Origin: CAYPJE01 sp964410945
GTDB taxonomy: Bacteria > Fidelibacterota > Marinisomatia > Marinisomatales > TCS56
NCBI GenBank assembly: GCA_964410945.1
Contig: CAYPJE010000004.1
Span: 62,001 to 126,000 of the forward strand
Length of the DNA stretch: 64,000 bases
Direction: 5' to 3'
The notes beneath the pieces were generated by a model. That model worked only from the letters and a program-made list of their open reading frames with translations. It was not told where the DNA came from and made no database searches. This document shows, piece after piece, positions 9,021 through 18,500 of this stretch. The position numbers and the translations under genes are program-made. Positions within the stretch are counted from its first letter, which is position 1, and every line of letters starts with the position of its first letter.

Positions 9021-10366
9021 CGCGAAATAAACAGTTTCCGCAGTTTTGGAATGGCAGCTTTCTTGGCAAATACCAGAACAGTATCTTCCTCAGTTAATTG
9101 GGAAGAGCCGCGGGCAATACTCAGATGTCCGTGATGGTTAATAACACCAACAATGCTTTCCTCGGGGAACTTCAGGTCTTTCAGCTGTCCGGTTGTGACT
9201 TTACTACCCGGTTCGGGATTGAATTCCAGTACATCAACGTCAATTTCATCGAAGGTAGTAACCGATGTTTCAGATTGATCGCTCCTGATGTAGCGCAGGA
9301 TTGCATTGACGGTAGAGATATTCTTACTTATCACAGCATCCAGACCGATTTCCTTGATAATCGGAAGATATTCGGTAGTGGATATGTGGATTATAGTCTG
9401 TTTTACACCCAGGTGGCGCGCCAGCAGGCCCGACAACAGATTGGTCTGTTCATTATGGGCAACGGCAATAAAACTGTCCAACTCACTGATGTTCTCCGAA
9501 CGCAGAAATTCCACATCGGTCCCATCCCCGTTTAAAATCATGGCCTCAGTCAATTCGGTGGCAATCGATTCGGCTTTGCTCCGGTCCACTTCCACTAAAC
9601 GAACGGACATTTCATCCTGTAACTCTTCCGCCAGTGAACGACCAATCTTGGTTCCGCCCATTACCATTATCCGTTTGGTCTTCGAGGCTTGTTTTCCCAG
9701 CAATTGCATCAGATCTTCAACCCGGTCGGTCCGGATCAGAAAGTACCCGGTGTCGCGTTCCTGAAATATGAAATCCCCCCAGGGAACGTAACTGTCGCCA
9801 TTCCGGGTGATAGTAACCACACCAAATTTGAAACCGACCTCACTCTCGCAGAATTCCTTAACTGATTTACCGATAATCGGTGATTTGCTGTGCAGCCGGA
9901 TTCCCAGTAATTGAAGGCGCCCGCCCTCGAATTCCATCACCTGTGAGGCATAGGTCCGCCGGACCAGGCGCACGATCTCCTGACAGGCGGCTTTCTCCGG
10001 ATGGATAACCATATCAATTCCAAACCGTTCGGGTCGGATAATCGATTCGCGGGTTGTGTACTGCTGGTTTCTCAGACGTGAAATTATTTTCTTTGCGCCT
10101 AATTCATGAGCCTGCTGGGATGCAATCAGATTCACCTCGTCAACTCGTGTTACACAAACAACATAATCGGCTTCCTGGACGCGTGCTCTGGTGAGGTTTC
10201 GCGGACTGGCACCATGGCCTTCCACTACAATCACGTCCAGTGTTTCTGCAATCCGCCGGCATTTCTCAGGATCGAGTTCGATAACAGTAATATCAAAATC
10301 TTCCTGACTCAGAGCACGGGCGACATGAAAGCCCACTTCACCAGCTCCAATGATAACAATTTTCAT
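9017..10366 (-). CDS. trkA: Trk potassium uptake regulatory subunit TrkA
   Basis: TrkA binds NAD(H) or adenine nucleotides and gates TrkH from the cytosolic side. The 449-residue protein is the duplicated form: two RCK_N Rossmann domains, the first opening with VIIGAGEVG at residues 4-12 and the second with MVMGGTKIGRSL near 230, each followed by an RCK_C ligand-binding domain (GKSVKEF near 165; the second near 385-445). The second nucleotide motif is slightly weaker than the first, as is usual for TrkA. It lies 17 bases after murA and overlaps trkH by four bases. Confidence 0.95.
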   Translation of the reverse strand: MKIVIIGAGEVGFHVARALSQEDFDITVIELDPEKCRRIAETLDVIVVEGHGASPRNLTRARVQEADYVVCVTRVDEVNLIASQQAHELGAKKIISRLRNQQYTTRESIIRPERFGIDMVIHPEKAACQEIVRLVRRTYASQVMEFEGGRLQLLGIRLHSKSPIIGKSVKEFCESEVGFKFGVVTITRNGDSYVPWGDFIFQERDTGYFLIRTDRVEDLMQLLGKQASKTKRIMVMGGTKIGRSLAEELQDEMSVRLVEVDRSKAESIATELTEAMILNGDGTDVEFLRSENISELDSFIAVAHNEQTNLLSGLLARHLGVKQTIIHISTTEYLPIIKEIGLDAVISKNISTVNAILRYIRSDQSETSVTTFDEIDVDVLEFNPEPGSKVTTGQLKDLKFPEESIVGVINHHGHLSIARGSSQLTEEDTVLVFAKKAAIPKLRKLFISR

Positions 10367-10383
10367 CTCCTGCTATTCTCCCT

Positions 10384-11634
10384 CTATTCCTTATCCCGGC
10401 GGATATCGGCACCGAGTGATCTGAATTTTGCTTCAATATTTTCATAACCGCGGTCGATATGATATACCCGGCTGATATCGGTACGGCCCTCCGCTGCCAA
10501 ACCGCCCAGGATCAGGGCCGCGCTGGCGCGGATATCGGTTGACATGACCGGAGCCCCTTTCAGTCGAGGCTGACCATGCACAATCGCAACATTTTTCTCT
10601 AATTTAATATTTGCTCCCAGCCGGGCCAGCTCGGGAATATGCGAAAAACGGTCCTGATAAATTGTATCGGTGACAACAGCCGTGCCACTGGAACGGCTCA
10701 TAAGAGCAATCCACTGGGCCTGGAGATCGGTGGGAAATCCGGGGTATACCGCCGTCGTTACGTCAACCGGTTCGATTCTATCTGCTGCCCGTACACGAAT
10801 GTGATTTTCCCCAACTTCAATCTGTGCTCCCGTATCGGATAATTTATCCAGCACGTTCACCAGGTGATTCGGATTAACATCCTGCAGCGTAATATCACCC
10901 AGCATGGCGCCAGCCATCAGGAAAGTACCGGCTTCAATCCGATCCGGAATTACCGTGATCGAATGCGGTTCAAGAGAAGTCACACCTTCGATGACCAACT
11001 CATCGGTACCGATTCCCTCTATTTTGGCACCCATAATATTCAGGAATTCACATAGTTGAACAATCTCCGGTTCACGGGCGGCATTTTCGATTGTAGTTGT
11101 CCCATCGGCCAAAACAGCAGCCATGGCGATATTTCCAGTGGCCCCTACCGAAGGGATCTCAAAACTGATTTTATTGCCTTTCAGGCGCTTTGCTTCAGCC
11201 AGAATATAGCCACCCTCCAAAGTAATCTTTGCACCGAGTTTTTCCAGACCTTTCAGATGAAAATCAACCGGACGGGGACCCCATGCGCAGCCGCCGGGTA
11301 ATGAAACCCGGGCTGTTCCATGCTTAGCCACCAGGGGACCAAGAACATAAAACGAGGCCCGCATCGTCTTTACCAACTCATACGGTGCTTCAGGATTATT
11401 AACTGACCCACCATCAATCGTAAGTACATCATCGTGCAACTCAGTGGATGCCCCGATAATATTCAGCAGCTTAATCATTGTCATGGTATCGCGCAACCGG
11501 GGGACTTTTCTGATATCCAGACTCCCATCCACCAGTAACGCGGCTGTCATGATCGGTAAAACGGCGTTTTTCGCCCCACTGATAGATACCTGCCCGTTTA
11601 ATTCTTTTCCGCCGTTTATGACCAGTTTATCCAT
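10384..11634 (-). CDS. murA: UDP-N-acetylglucosamine 1-carboxyvinyltransferase
   Basis: Catalyses the first committed step of peptidoglycan synthesis: transfer of enolpyruvate from phosphoenolpyruvate to UDP-GlcNAc. The 416 residues cover both inside-out alpha/beta domains. Lys22 lies in GAKNAVLP and the catalytic Cys116 in LPGGCAWGPRPVDFH. The presence of Cys rather than Asp at this position is the feature that normally gives fosfomycin sensitivity. The motif RPTK-like lid region and C-terminal GYENIEAKFRSLGA are conserved. Only 13 bases separate it from recN upstream and 17 from trkA downstream, so it is inside a compact minus-strand run. Confidence 0.97.
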   Translation of the reverse strand: MDKLVINGGKELNGQVSISGAKNAVLPIMTAALLVDGSLDIRKVPRLRDTMTMIKLLNIIGASTELHDDVLTIDGGSVNNPEAPYELVKTMRASFYVLGPLVAKHGTARVSLPGGCAWGPRPVDFHLKGLEKLGAKITLEGGYILAEAKRLKGNKISFEIPSVGATGNIAMAAVLADGTTTIENAAREPEIVQLCEFLNIMGAKIEGIGTDELVIEGVTSLEPHSITVIPDRIEAGTFLMAGAMLGDITLQDVNPNHLVNVLDKLSDTGAQIEVGENHIRVRAADRIEPVDVTTAVYPGFPTDLQAQWIALMSRSSGTAVVTDTIYQDRFSHIPELARLGANIKLEKNVAIVHGQPRLKGAPVMSTDIRASAALILGGLAAEGRTDISRVYHIDRGYENIEAKFRSLGADIRRDKE

Positions 11635-11647
11635 ATTATCCTTTATT

Positions 11648-13282
11648 CTATGCCTGAGTTAAGACGACTTCGTCTTTCGATTTCGATTCACCGGCAACCA
11701 GTCGGGCTACTGCAGCAGCACTATCCCTTTTATCAAGGTATCGTACCTTTACGTCGGTTGCGGTTGCGGTTAATTTCTTTTCCACTTCCAGATGCTGTTG
11801 AGCCCGCCTGGCGATCTGCGGTAAATGAGTAATACAGATTACCTGCTTGTTTCTGGCCAGATTGACCAGGCTATCGGCAACCTTTTCAGCCGCTGATCCG
11901 GATATACCGGTATCAATTTCATCAAAGATCAGGATTTCTACCGGATCGCTGGCCTGAAGGATGGTCTTTATAGCCAGCATGATCCTTGATATTTCTCCCC
12001 CGGATGCAATTTGATCCATGGGCTTCAATTTCTCCCCGGGATTGGCGCTAAGATAGAACTGGACCACATCATACCCACCAGGATTGATTTTTACCGGGTT
12101 ATTCTCAAACAAAATGGCCGATTGATCGTCAGCTGCCTGGGAAATTCTTATTTCGAAACGGCCGCCTAGCATATTGAGTTTATGCATTTCAGCTTCGATC
12201 GCCATCGACAATCGCGGTGCCGTATCAATCCGTTTTTTATGCAGTTTATCGGCCTGTGCTTGAAATTTTCCCTGCAATCTGGCAATCTGTTGCTTCTGGG
12301 TAATTATCTTGTCCTCCAACTGCTCCAGTTCGTCAAGTTCCAGCTGATTGGAATTACGGTACTCCAATACCGCTTCCAAAGCACCACCATATTTCCTTTT
12401 AAGGGTTTCTATAGCCTGGATACGGTCCTGCAACTCCAACAAGCGTTCGTTGTCAGAATCTAATCCCTGACTGTGAATCCGTAAGCTGTTATCGGCATCC
12501 TGTAAAATGATTACCGCTTCAGAAATCATCTGGGCGAACTGGTGCATTCCGGAGTCGAATTTCCCCAGACGCTCAAGTAATTTTAGAGCCTGTTGCAGAC
12601 CGGGGATCAGGGCATTCTCGCCGGATATCAACTGATCATTCAAAGTGGCAATCGAACTGATCATTTCTTCAGCGTGGCTCAACCGGCTATATTCCTCATT
12701 TAGGGTTATATCTTCTCCGGTCACGGGGTCAACTGCCGCTATCTCCTTCAATTGAAATTCCAGTAAATCAGCCCGGTCCCTGGCCTGGGACAGTTTCTCA
12801 ATCAGATGCTGGAGCCTGATTCTGGAGTTCTCCAGGTCGCGATAAACAATATTTAATTCAGCTACGGTGGTTCCGGTACCGGCGAAATCATCCAGGTAAT
12901 TGATATGAGTGGCCTGATCCATAATCAGCTGCTGTTCATGTTGGCCGTGAAAATCCGCAACCGGGGCTGCGGTCTGTTTAAATAATTTTTCGTTTACCGG
13001 TTCATCATTGACATAGTTTTTAATCCGGCCTTTACTGGGAATAATCCGATAAAGCGTCAACTGCTGTTCGGCATTGTTGATATTAGTCTCAACCGTTGCA
13101 CGATCACTATCCGATTTAACCATCGTACGGGTTGGTTTCATTCCCAGGGAAACTGCCAGGGCTTGCAGGATTATTGACTTGCCGGAACCGGTTTCACCGG
13201 TAATAATTGTCAGACCAGGCTTAAAATTCAATTTAAGATCGTCGATTATAGCGAAATTTCGGATATGTAATTGTTCAATCAT
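11648..13282 (-). CDS. recN: DNA repair protein RecN
   Basis: RecN is an SMC-like ATPase that holds DNA ends during recombinational double-strand break repair. From the chosen start the product has 544 residues. The N-terminal half supplies the Walker A loop GETGSGKS (residues about 33-40) after the canonical opening MIEQLHIRNFAIIDDL. A long coiled coil fills the middle (about 160-360). The C-terminal half has the ABC signature ASGGEISRIMLAI and the Walker B segment ILIFDEIDTGISG. An in-frame ATG at 13321 would add 13 residues but RecN proteins normally begin at this Met, and the shorter form overlaps the vanZ-like gene by only eight bases. Confidence 0.95.
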   Translation of the reverse strand: MIEQLHIRNFAIIDDLKLNFKPGLTIITGETGSGKSIILQALAVSLGMKPTRTMVKSDSDRATVETNINNAEQQLTLYRIIPSKGRIKNYVNDEPVNEKLFKQTAAPVADFHGQHEQQLIMDQATHINYLDDFAGTGTTVAELNIVYRDLENSRIRLQHLIEKLSQARDRADLLEFQLKEIAAVDPVTGEDITLNEEYSRLSHAEEMISSIATLNDQLISGENALIPGLQQALKLLERLGKFDSGMHQFAQMISEAVIILQDADNSLRIHSQGLDSDNERLLELQDRIQAIETLKRKYGGALEAVLEYRNSNQLELDELEQLEDKIITQKQQIARLQGKFQAQADKLHKKRIDTAPRLSMAIEAEMHKLNMLGGRFEIRISQAADDQSAILFENNPVKINPGGYDVVQFYLSANPGEKLKPMDQIASGGEISRIMLAIKTILQASDPVEILIFDEIDTGISGSAAEKVADSLVNLARNKQVICITHLPQIARRAQQHLEVEKKLTATATDVKVRYLDKRDSAAAVARLVAGESKSKDEVVLTQA

Positions 13283-13655
13283 CCCTGTTTCCGAAATTGA
13301 AAGATATACCAAATCCGGCACCTAACCAAATCCCAAAATTATCGGCCAGAAAATCCAGCCAGTCCGGCATTCGGCCGGGAATCAGCGATTGGTAGAATTC
13401 ATCCAGACCGGCGAAAAACAGGCAGATACCAACCCCCAGGAAAAAACTTTTCACAGTTCGCTGGCCAATACTTTTCATAATCAGATAGCCCAGCAGAAAA
13501 TATTCGATTATATGCAATAATTTATCATTGGCGAATAGTCGGGAATCCGGAATATGATCAGCCGGGATACTGGATCCGACAAATATCAGGACCAGATATG
13601 AAACAAAAAGAATCCTGTAATGCCGTGGAGACAGATTCAGAATTAATATATTCAT
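13275..13655 (-). CDS. VanZ-like membrane protein
   Basis: The 126-residue protein has four predicted membrane helices (around residues 13-32, 48-65, 70-85 and 100-122). It carries the VanZ signature: NDKLLHIIEYFLLGYL in the second helix and DEFYQSLIPGRMPDWLDF with a following ADNFGIWLGAG. VanZ-domain proteins are small envelope proteins; the founder gives teicoplanin resistance but the physiological role of most homologues is not known. It is embedded between acpS and recN: its start shares one base with the acpS stop (TGATG) and its end overlaps recN by eight bases, so it belongs to one transcription unit. Confidence 0.85.
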   Translation of the reverse strand: MNILILNLSPRHYRILFVSYLVLIFVGSSIPADHIPDSRLFANDKLLHIIEYFLLGYLIMKSIGQRTVKSFFLGVGICLFFAGLDEFYQSLIPGRMPDWLDFLADNFGIWLGAGFGISFNFGNRDD

Positions 13656-14032
13656 CAGCTGGATTCTTTCTGTACAATTGCCGCTGCCACTGCATATTCG
13701 GGGATATGCGAAATACTTACCCGACAGACAATTTTTTCGTTTGTCTTAAAATGCAGATTCACTGATGGGCGGCCATCAGGTTCGGGTATTATTTCAATTT
13801 TCTTCAAAGATGGGCTTACTGCTATCCCAGCTGACATTAAAGCTTTTTTAACCGCTTCTTTGGCAGCAAAACGACCGGCAAAATGTTCGGCACTGCGGGG
13901 GCGGCTGTCACAGTAATCTATCTCAACTTTGGTAAAAGTGTGCTGACGAAATTTTTCGTGATATTTATTCAGGAGACGTTCAATATTCGGCACCGATACT
14001 ATATCGGTACCTATGAAACACTCATCCAGCAT
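13655..14032 (-). CDS. acpS: Holo-[acyl-carrier-protein] synthase
   Basis: Transfers the 4'-phosphopantetheine arm of coenzyme A to a serine of apo-ACP, activating it for fatty acid synthesis. The 125-residue length is standard for the trimeric AcpS type. Key residues are visible: Asp9 in GTDIVSV and the FAGRFAAKEAVKKAL helix carrying the magnesium-binding Glu, then VSISHIPEYAVAAAIV near the end, where the SHD-like motif reads SHI. It overlaps the upstream HAD hydrolase by 11 bases and the downstream vanZ-like gene by one base. Confidence 0.94.
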   Translation of the reverse strand: MLDECFIGTDIVSVPNIERLLNKYHEKFRQHTFTKVEIDYCDSRPRSAEHFAGRFAAKEAVKKALMSAGIAVSPSLKKIEIIPEPDGRPSVNLHFKTNEKIVCRVSISHIPEYAVAAAIVQKESS

Positions 14033-14708
14033 TTATATCCCGGACAATTTTTACCAGTTCATATATATCATCGATATCCCAGTTGGCCCCGGAATTCTCA
14101 ACCGGATCAAAGGCATTACCGTACCGGGCGAAAATTGTTCGGATTCCCAGCTGACTGGCACCAACCACATCCCGCTCTGGCCAGTCACCGATCATAATGG
14201 CCTCATCCGGTTTTATCTTTAAAGTATCCAGTGCCAGTTGGAAAGGTTTTGGTGATGGTTTATGAGTTCCCGTATCATCATGTGTAATCACCAGGTCAAA
14301 TACATGGTGCAGGTTTAAATAATAGATCCTCAACCATGCCTCACGGCTGGGTGCATCTGAGACTACCGCCAGTCTGATTCCCATTTTCATCAGTTTGATC
14401 AGGGTGCGATTGACATTGGGATAAGTCCGCAAGCTGGCTTCACGATTCCGTCGGTAAGCTACGACTCCGGCAGCCAGATACTTGTTATTTACCCGGCCTT
14501 CAACAGCTTTAAGGTAATCATCAAAGACCAGTTGATTTTCCCACCCATGGTCCTGGTATAGTTTAATAATCTGATCGAATGCTTCCTGCTCGTCCACATC
14601 CAGACCGGCTTCGATCATTGCATGGACTGCGGCCCGGACGGCCTGGTATTTCATGGTGACAAAATCCAGCAGGGTATTGTCGAGGTCGAATATTACAGCT
14701 TTAATCAC
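14022..14708 (-). CDS. HAD-superfamily hydrolase (phosphoglycolate phosphatase/nucleotidase-like)
   Basis: A 228-residue phosphatase of the haloacid dehalogenase superfamily, subfamily I with a helical cap. Motif I is FDLDNTLLDF with nucleophile Asp8 and acid Asp10, motif II is VVSDAPS, the Lys of motif III is in THKPSPKPF and motif IV is MIGDWPERDVVGA. The cap between residues about 18 and 85 is helical. These enzymes hydrolyse small phosphorylated metabolites; the C1 cap and the DWPERD loop are also found in pyrimidine nucleotidases such as YjjG, but substrate cannot be assigned. The gene overlaps acpS by 11 bases. Confidence 0.88.
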   Translation of the reverse strand: MIKAVIFDLDNTLLDFVTMKYQAVRAAVHAMIEAGLDVDEQEAFDQIIKLYQDHGWENQLVFDDYLKAVEGRVNNKYLAAGVVAYRRNREASLRTYPNVNRTLIKLMKMGIRLAVVSDAPSREAWLRIYYLNLHHVFDLVITHDDTGTHKPSPKPFQLALDTLKIKPDEAIMIGDWPERDVVGASQLGIRTIFARYGNAFDPVENSGANWDIDDIYELVKIVRDINAG

Positions 14709-14752
14709 TGCAGATGCCGTAATTACTTACGGTTAAAGAACAATCAGTCTGT

Positions 14753-16066
14753 CTACTCTTCGTATTTGGCCGGATTCTTGATTCGATCGATCTCGTATTC
14801 GGCTACCCGGCGCCATTGACTGTCATTTCGGGCTTTTTCCAGGGAGTTCAAGGCCCTGGTTTTATCACCTTTACCATTACAGTAATAGGCCACTCCCATT
14901 TCGATAAGAGCCGGTGCATAATTATTACGAACATCAACGGCTGTTTTGGCGGCGTCAAGGGCATTTTCGCAATCGCCCAGCTGATTGTAGGATTGTGAAA
15001 GATAATACCATCCATTCAATGACTTGGCATTGAAGGCTACCGCCTGGGTCAGATACTGGACCGCATCTTCCCATTGTTCCAATTTGGTATATGTTAAACC
15101 GAGATTTTCATAGGCTTTAGCATAGGTTGGATCGACAGAGATTGCCAGCTGGAACCGATCGATGGCTTTTTCATATTCCTGCCGGTCGACATAGATCTCG
15201 CCCATGCTGGAATAAGACTTGGCATGGGTTGGATCGACATTGACTGCATTCTGAAATGTCTCTAATGCCGCATCGATATCACCGATTTTTTTGTAGGCTA
15301 AACCCAGCCCAAATAAAACACGAGCAGAATTGGGCTGAAACTCTAATGCTTTTTTATACAGTATGATGGCCTTATCCACATCTCCTAAACGACCCGAAAT
15401 TACACCGATTTGATAATGGGCCTGGAAAAAGGTTGAATCATACTCAAGCACTTTATAGTATGATTCCATGGCACCTTCCAAATCACCCATCTTATATAAA
15501 CGATTACCATCGTTAAATTTATTCTTCACTACATTCTGGATAGCGGAATGGGCATTAGCGAATTCTGGATTGATTGTCAGGGTCCGCTGAAAATCGGCAA
15601 TGGCGCCATCGTAATCCTTACGACGCATATTGACCCCCCCCATGTTATAGGCTGCTTTGGCAAAATGCGGAAAATCAACCAGAACATTTTCAAAGGTGGC
15701 ATAGGCATCATCGAGATCACCGCTGTTCATATACCGGATTGCCTCACTCATCATGGAAAGCAGTTCGGTCACCTTTTCGTATTCGGCCCGATATTCTTCA
15801 TTTTCCGGTTCGGTCTCAATTGCGGTTCGGAAAAATTCACCGGCCTTTTCCATATCACCCGAGCGGATATAGACCTGAGCCAGAAGGAACAATGCAGGTG
15901 CGAACGTCGGATCAGCCTTAATGGCCTGGTCGAGCTGCTCCTGTGCTGCTGAAAATTGCTTGGCAGCTATGCTTGCTTCAGCAGAATTAAATAAATCCTG
16001 CGGTGATTGTGCGAATGAAAAGGATATTAATATCAGCGCAAAGATCAGTGTTCTTGCTGCGTTCAT
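14753..16066 (-). CDS. Secreted/periplasmic tetratricopeptide-repeat protein
   Basis: A 437-residue protein with a signal peptide (residues 1-19, RTLIFALILISFSFA) followed by about nine TPR units; helices repeat with the A/Y/P spacing seen in AKAYENLGLTYTKLEQWEDA and similar stretches. TPR arrays make protein-protein scaffolds, here outside the cytosol. No enzymatic domain is visible. The start is fixed by a strong GGAGGT ribosome site six bases upstream; a longer in-frame reading would run into the tRNA-Leu gene and is excluded. It is the first protein gene downstream of that tRNA and precedes the HAD hydrolase by 44 bases. Confidence 0.88.
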   Translation of the reverse strand: MNAARTLIFALILISFSFAQSPQDLFNSAEASIAAKQFSAAQEQLDQAIKADPTFAPALFLLAQVYIRSGDMEKAGEFFRTAIETEPENEEYRAEYEKVTELLSMMSEAIRYMNSGDLDDAYATFENVLVDFPHFAKAAYNMGGVNMRRKDYDGAIADFQRTLTINPEFANAHSAIQNVVKNKFNDGNRLYKMGDLEGAMESYYKVLEYDSTFFQAHYQIGVISGRLGDVDKAIILYKKALEFQPNSARVLFGLGLAYKKIGDIDAALETFQNAVNVDPTHAKSYSSMGEIYVDRQEYEKAIDRFQLAISVDPTYAKAYENLGLTYTKLEQWEDAVQYLTQAVAFNAKSLNGWYYLSQSYNQLGDCENALDAAKTAVDVRNNYAPALIEMGVAYYCNGKGDKTRALNSLEKARNDSQWRRVAEYEIDRIKNPAKYEE

Positions 16067-16082
16067 TGGGACCTCCTGTTTG

Positions 16083-16166
16083 TGCCGAAGGCGGGACTCG
16101 AACCCGCACGCCCGGATGAGCACTACCCCCTCAAGATAGCGTGTCTACCAGTTCCACCACTTCGGC
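16083..16166 (-). tRNA. tRNA-Leu (anticodon GAG)
   Basis: The reverse strand folds into a class II tRNA of 84 nt. The acceptor stem GCCGAAG pairs with CTTCGGC, followed by an A discriminator. The anticodon stem-loop CTATC-TTGAGGG-GGTAG places GAG at 16130-16132. A long variable arm (GTGCTCATCCGGGCGT region) and the T loop GGTTCGAGTCC are typical of tRNA-Leu. CCA is not encoded. It sits between secG and the TPR protein gene. Confidence 0.95.
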
Positions 16167-16175
16167 AATTTCCGG

Positions 16176-16517
16176 TTATTCCAGAATTAGTTGATCATCC
16201 TGCCCGGCGGGACGGGATAAATCTGAACCAGGTGAGATCACCCGTTCTTCTGCTTCCTGCTTAATGATCGAGCGCGACTCAGCCATCCGTGTGGATGACA
16301 ACAGGCTGATCAATACAGCCAGGGACATGAAGGCTACTGCCAGTCCAGTGGTGACCTTGCTCAGAAAAGAAGCCGCACCACGGCCTCCCAGAACCTGGTT
16401 AGTAATACCACCACCAATTGATCCTGCCAGACCGCCGCCCTGGCTGGCCTGCATCAAAATCACTGTAATCAACAATATTGAAACCAGGGTTTCAACAACT
16501 AATAAAAATCCGTACAC
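16176..16517 (-). CDS. secG: Protein-export membrane protein SecG
   Basis: SecG is the small accessory subunit of the SecYEG translocon. The 113-residue protein has the two expected membrane helices (residues about 4-22 and 55-73) joined by the glycine-rich loop QASQGGGLAGSIGGG and then RGAASFLSKVT, which is the family signature. The C-terminal 40 residues are a charged cytosolic tail. It begins three bases after tpiA ends and lies ten bases before the tRNA-Leu gene, a glycolysis-secG arrangement that is common in many bacteria. Confidence 0.93.
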   Translation of the reverse strand: MYGFLLVVETLVSILLITVILMQASQGGGLAGSIGGGITNQVLGGRGAASFLSKVTTGLAVAFMSLAVLISLLSSTRMAESRSIIKQEAEERVISPGSDLSRPAGQDDQLILE

Positions 16518-16520
16518 GGG

Positions 16521-17297
16521 TTATTCCTCTTTATAATTTTCCTGCACTAATTGAGCTATCGATGTAAATGAGTCAACTTTAAGACTGGCGCCCCCAATCA
16601 AAAATCCATCTACACCCGGTGCCTGAATTAATTCTGCGGCATTGTCCGGTTTCACGGAACCGCCATATAAAATGGCTGTATTCCGGGCAACAGCATCGGT
16701 AAACAGATCGGATAATACCAGTCTGACAACCTGATGTGCCTCGCTGGCCTGATCGACACTGGCGGTAACGCCGGTACCAATCGCCCAAACCGGTTCATAG
16801 GCAACCACAATTCGATCCATCTCTTCGGCACTGACGTCAGCAAGACCAGCCACCAATTGATCGCGCAGTACTTTTTCTGTATCACCAGCCTGACGCTGCT
16901 CCAGAGTCTCACCGATACAAAGGATTGGCAGCATCTTTGAATTGAGCACGGCTTTGACCTTGGCATTGATCCATTCTTCCGGTTCATTAAAAACATGACG
17001 CCGTTCGGAATGACCGATAATGACATAGTCTACGCCACAGGCTTCCAGCATACTGATCGATATTTCACCAGTGAAAGCACCCTTGTCTTCATAATGACAA
17101 TTCTGGGCAGCCAACGACAGCGATGGAACATTCAATAAACTTTTTATGTTAAAGAGCGCCGTAAAAGGCGGGCTGAATATAATGTTCACCCCTTCTATAT
17201 TCAAAAGTAATTTGCGACATTCTTCGACGAACGAATACCCCTCCTGCGGGGTCATATGCATTTTCCAGTTTCCTGCGACAATAGGTTTAGTAATCAT
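16521..17297 (-). CDS. tpiA: Triose-phosphate isomerase
   Basis: Interconverts dihydroxyacetone phosphate and glyceraldehyde 3-phosphate in glycolysis and gluconeogenesis. The 258-residue TIM barrel is full length. The substrate-binding GNWKMH (Asn10, Lys12), the electrophilic His in VIIGHSERR and the catalytic Glu in AYEPVWAIGTG (followed by the flexible loop 6) are all present, as is the phosphate-binding YGGSVKPDN. The gene starts immediately after the pgk stop codon, without any spacer, so the two glycolytic enzymes are co-transcribed. Confidence 0.98.
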   Translation of the reverse strand: MITKPIVAGNWKMHMTPQEGYSFVEECRKLLLNIEGVNIIFSPPFTALFNIKSLLNVPSLSLAAQNCHYEDKGAFTGEISISMLEACGVDYVIIGHSERRHVFNEPEEWINAKVKAVLNSKMLPILCIGETLEQRQAGDTEKVLRDQLVAGLADVSAEEMDRIVVAYEPVWAIGTGVTASVDQASEAHQVVRLVLSDLFTDAVARNTAILYGGSVKPDNAAELIQAPGVDGFLIGGASLKVDSFTSIAQLVQENYKEE

Positions 17298-18485
17298 TTA
17301 GCGCTCCAATACGGTTAAAGCCGGCAGTGATACACCACTCAGTAATTCCAGTGATGCACCTCCGCCTGTTGATACGTGAGACATTTTTTCCATTAAATTA
17401 TAGCCTTTTACTGCTGCGGCCGAGTCACCTCCACCTACGACAGATATCGCACCATTGTCGGTAGCATTGGCTAATTCTTCTGCCAGGGTTCTGGTTCCCT
17501 GATCAAAACCGGGAATCTCGAATACACCCATGGGACCATTCCAGATAATCGTACTGGCCTTGTGAACGATATTCACGAAAGAAGTGGTTGTTTCCGGGCC
17601 AATATCCAATCCCATCTGGTCATCCGGTATTTTATCAATTGAGAATACAGTTTTTTCCTCGTGGTCATCCAGTGAATTAGCACACAGAACGTCACTGGGA
17701 AAATGCAGGTTGATTTTTTTCTGATTGGCGTCGGCAATTATTTTCTCAGCCGTCCTTAACATTGATTTATCAACCAGCGATCCACCCACATTTTTTCCCA
17801 TGGCCTGTAAAAATGTAAAAGCCATTCCGCCACCGATGATAATATCATCGGCCTCATCCAGGAAGCGGTTGATCAGGCTTAATTTCGAACCGACTTTGGC
17901 ACCTCCCAGAATCACGACCAGCGGCCTGTTCGGCCTTTTGATCACATCGCTTAAAAACCTGACTTCCCGCTCGACCAGATTCCCGATGCCACGTTGCGCA
18001 AAATGAGCGGCAACGCCCACATTACTGGCATGGGCCCGGTGGGCAGTACCAAAAGCGTCATTAATATAAACGCTGCCATGCTTGGACAGCAAAGCTCCAA
18101 ATTGTGATTCGTTGGAGGTTTCTTCCTTATGGAATCTCAGGTTTTCCAGCAGATGAACTTCCCCTGCACTTAGACCCAGCGATACATCCCGGGCGTCTTC
18201 GGAAACACAGTCATGGGAAAATTTGATGGACTTTTCCAGCAGATCAGCCAGTGTTTCACCAACCGGAACCAGGCTTAATTCAGGAATCACCTTCCCTTTG
18301 GGTCGACCCAGGTGGGACATCAGAACAACCGAAGCACCGGTATTCAGACAGTGCTGGATAGTCGGTAGCGCAGCCCTGATCCTGAAATCATCAGCCACAA
18401 CACCATTTTTTAAAGGCACATTGAAATCAACACGGATTAAAACGCGTTTCCCTTTCAAGTCAAATGAATTTAAAGTATTTAACAT
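17298..18485 (-). CDS. pgk: Phosphoglycerate kinase
   Basis: Transfers phosphate from 1,3-bisphosphoglycerate to ADP in glycolysis. The 395-residue enzyme has both lobes: N-terminal RVDFNVPLKNG and SHLGRPKG for the triose substrate, HRAHASNVGVAAHF, then the nucleotide-binding lobe with GGAKVGSKL, WNGPMGVFEIPGF, GGGDSAAAVKGY and the C-terminal STGGGASLELLSG. It directly abuts tpiA and follows the comF-like gene by 15 bases. All catalytic arginines and the hinge appear intact. Confidence 0.98.
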   Translation of the reverse strand: MLNTLNSFDLKGKRVLIRVDFNVPLKNGVVADDFRIRAALPTIQHCLNTGASVVLMSHLGRPKGKVIPELSLVPVGETLADLLEKSIKFSHDCVSEDARDVSLGLSAGEVHLLENLRFHKEETSNESQFGALLSKHGSVYINDAFGTAHRAHASNVGVAAHFAQRGIGNLVEREVRFLSDVIKRPNRPLVVILGGAKVGSKLSLINRFLDEADDIIIGGGMAFTFLQAMGKNVGGSLVDKSMLRTAEKIIADANQKKINLHFPSDVLCANSLDDHEEKTVFSIDKIPDDQMGLDIGPETTTSFVNIVHKASTIIWNGPMGVFEIPGFDQGTRTLAEELANATDNGAISVVGGGDSAAAVKGYNLMEKMSHVSTGGGASLELLSGVSLPALTVLER

Positions 18486-18500
18486 AAGTAAACATCCTAT

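Noticed and set aside
16067..16123. Upstream extension of the TPR protein
   Set aside because: It would overlap the tRNA-Leu gene; a strong ribosome site fixes the start at 16066.
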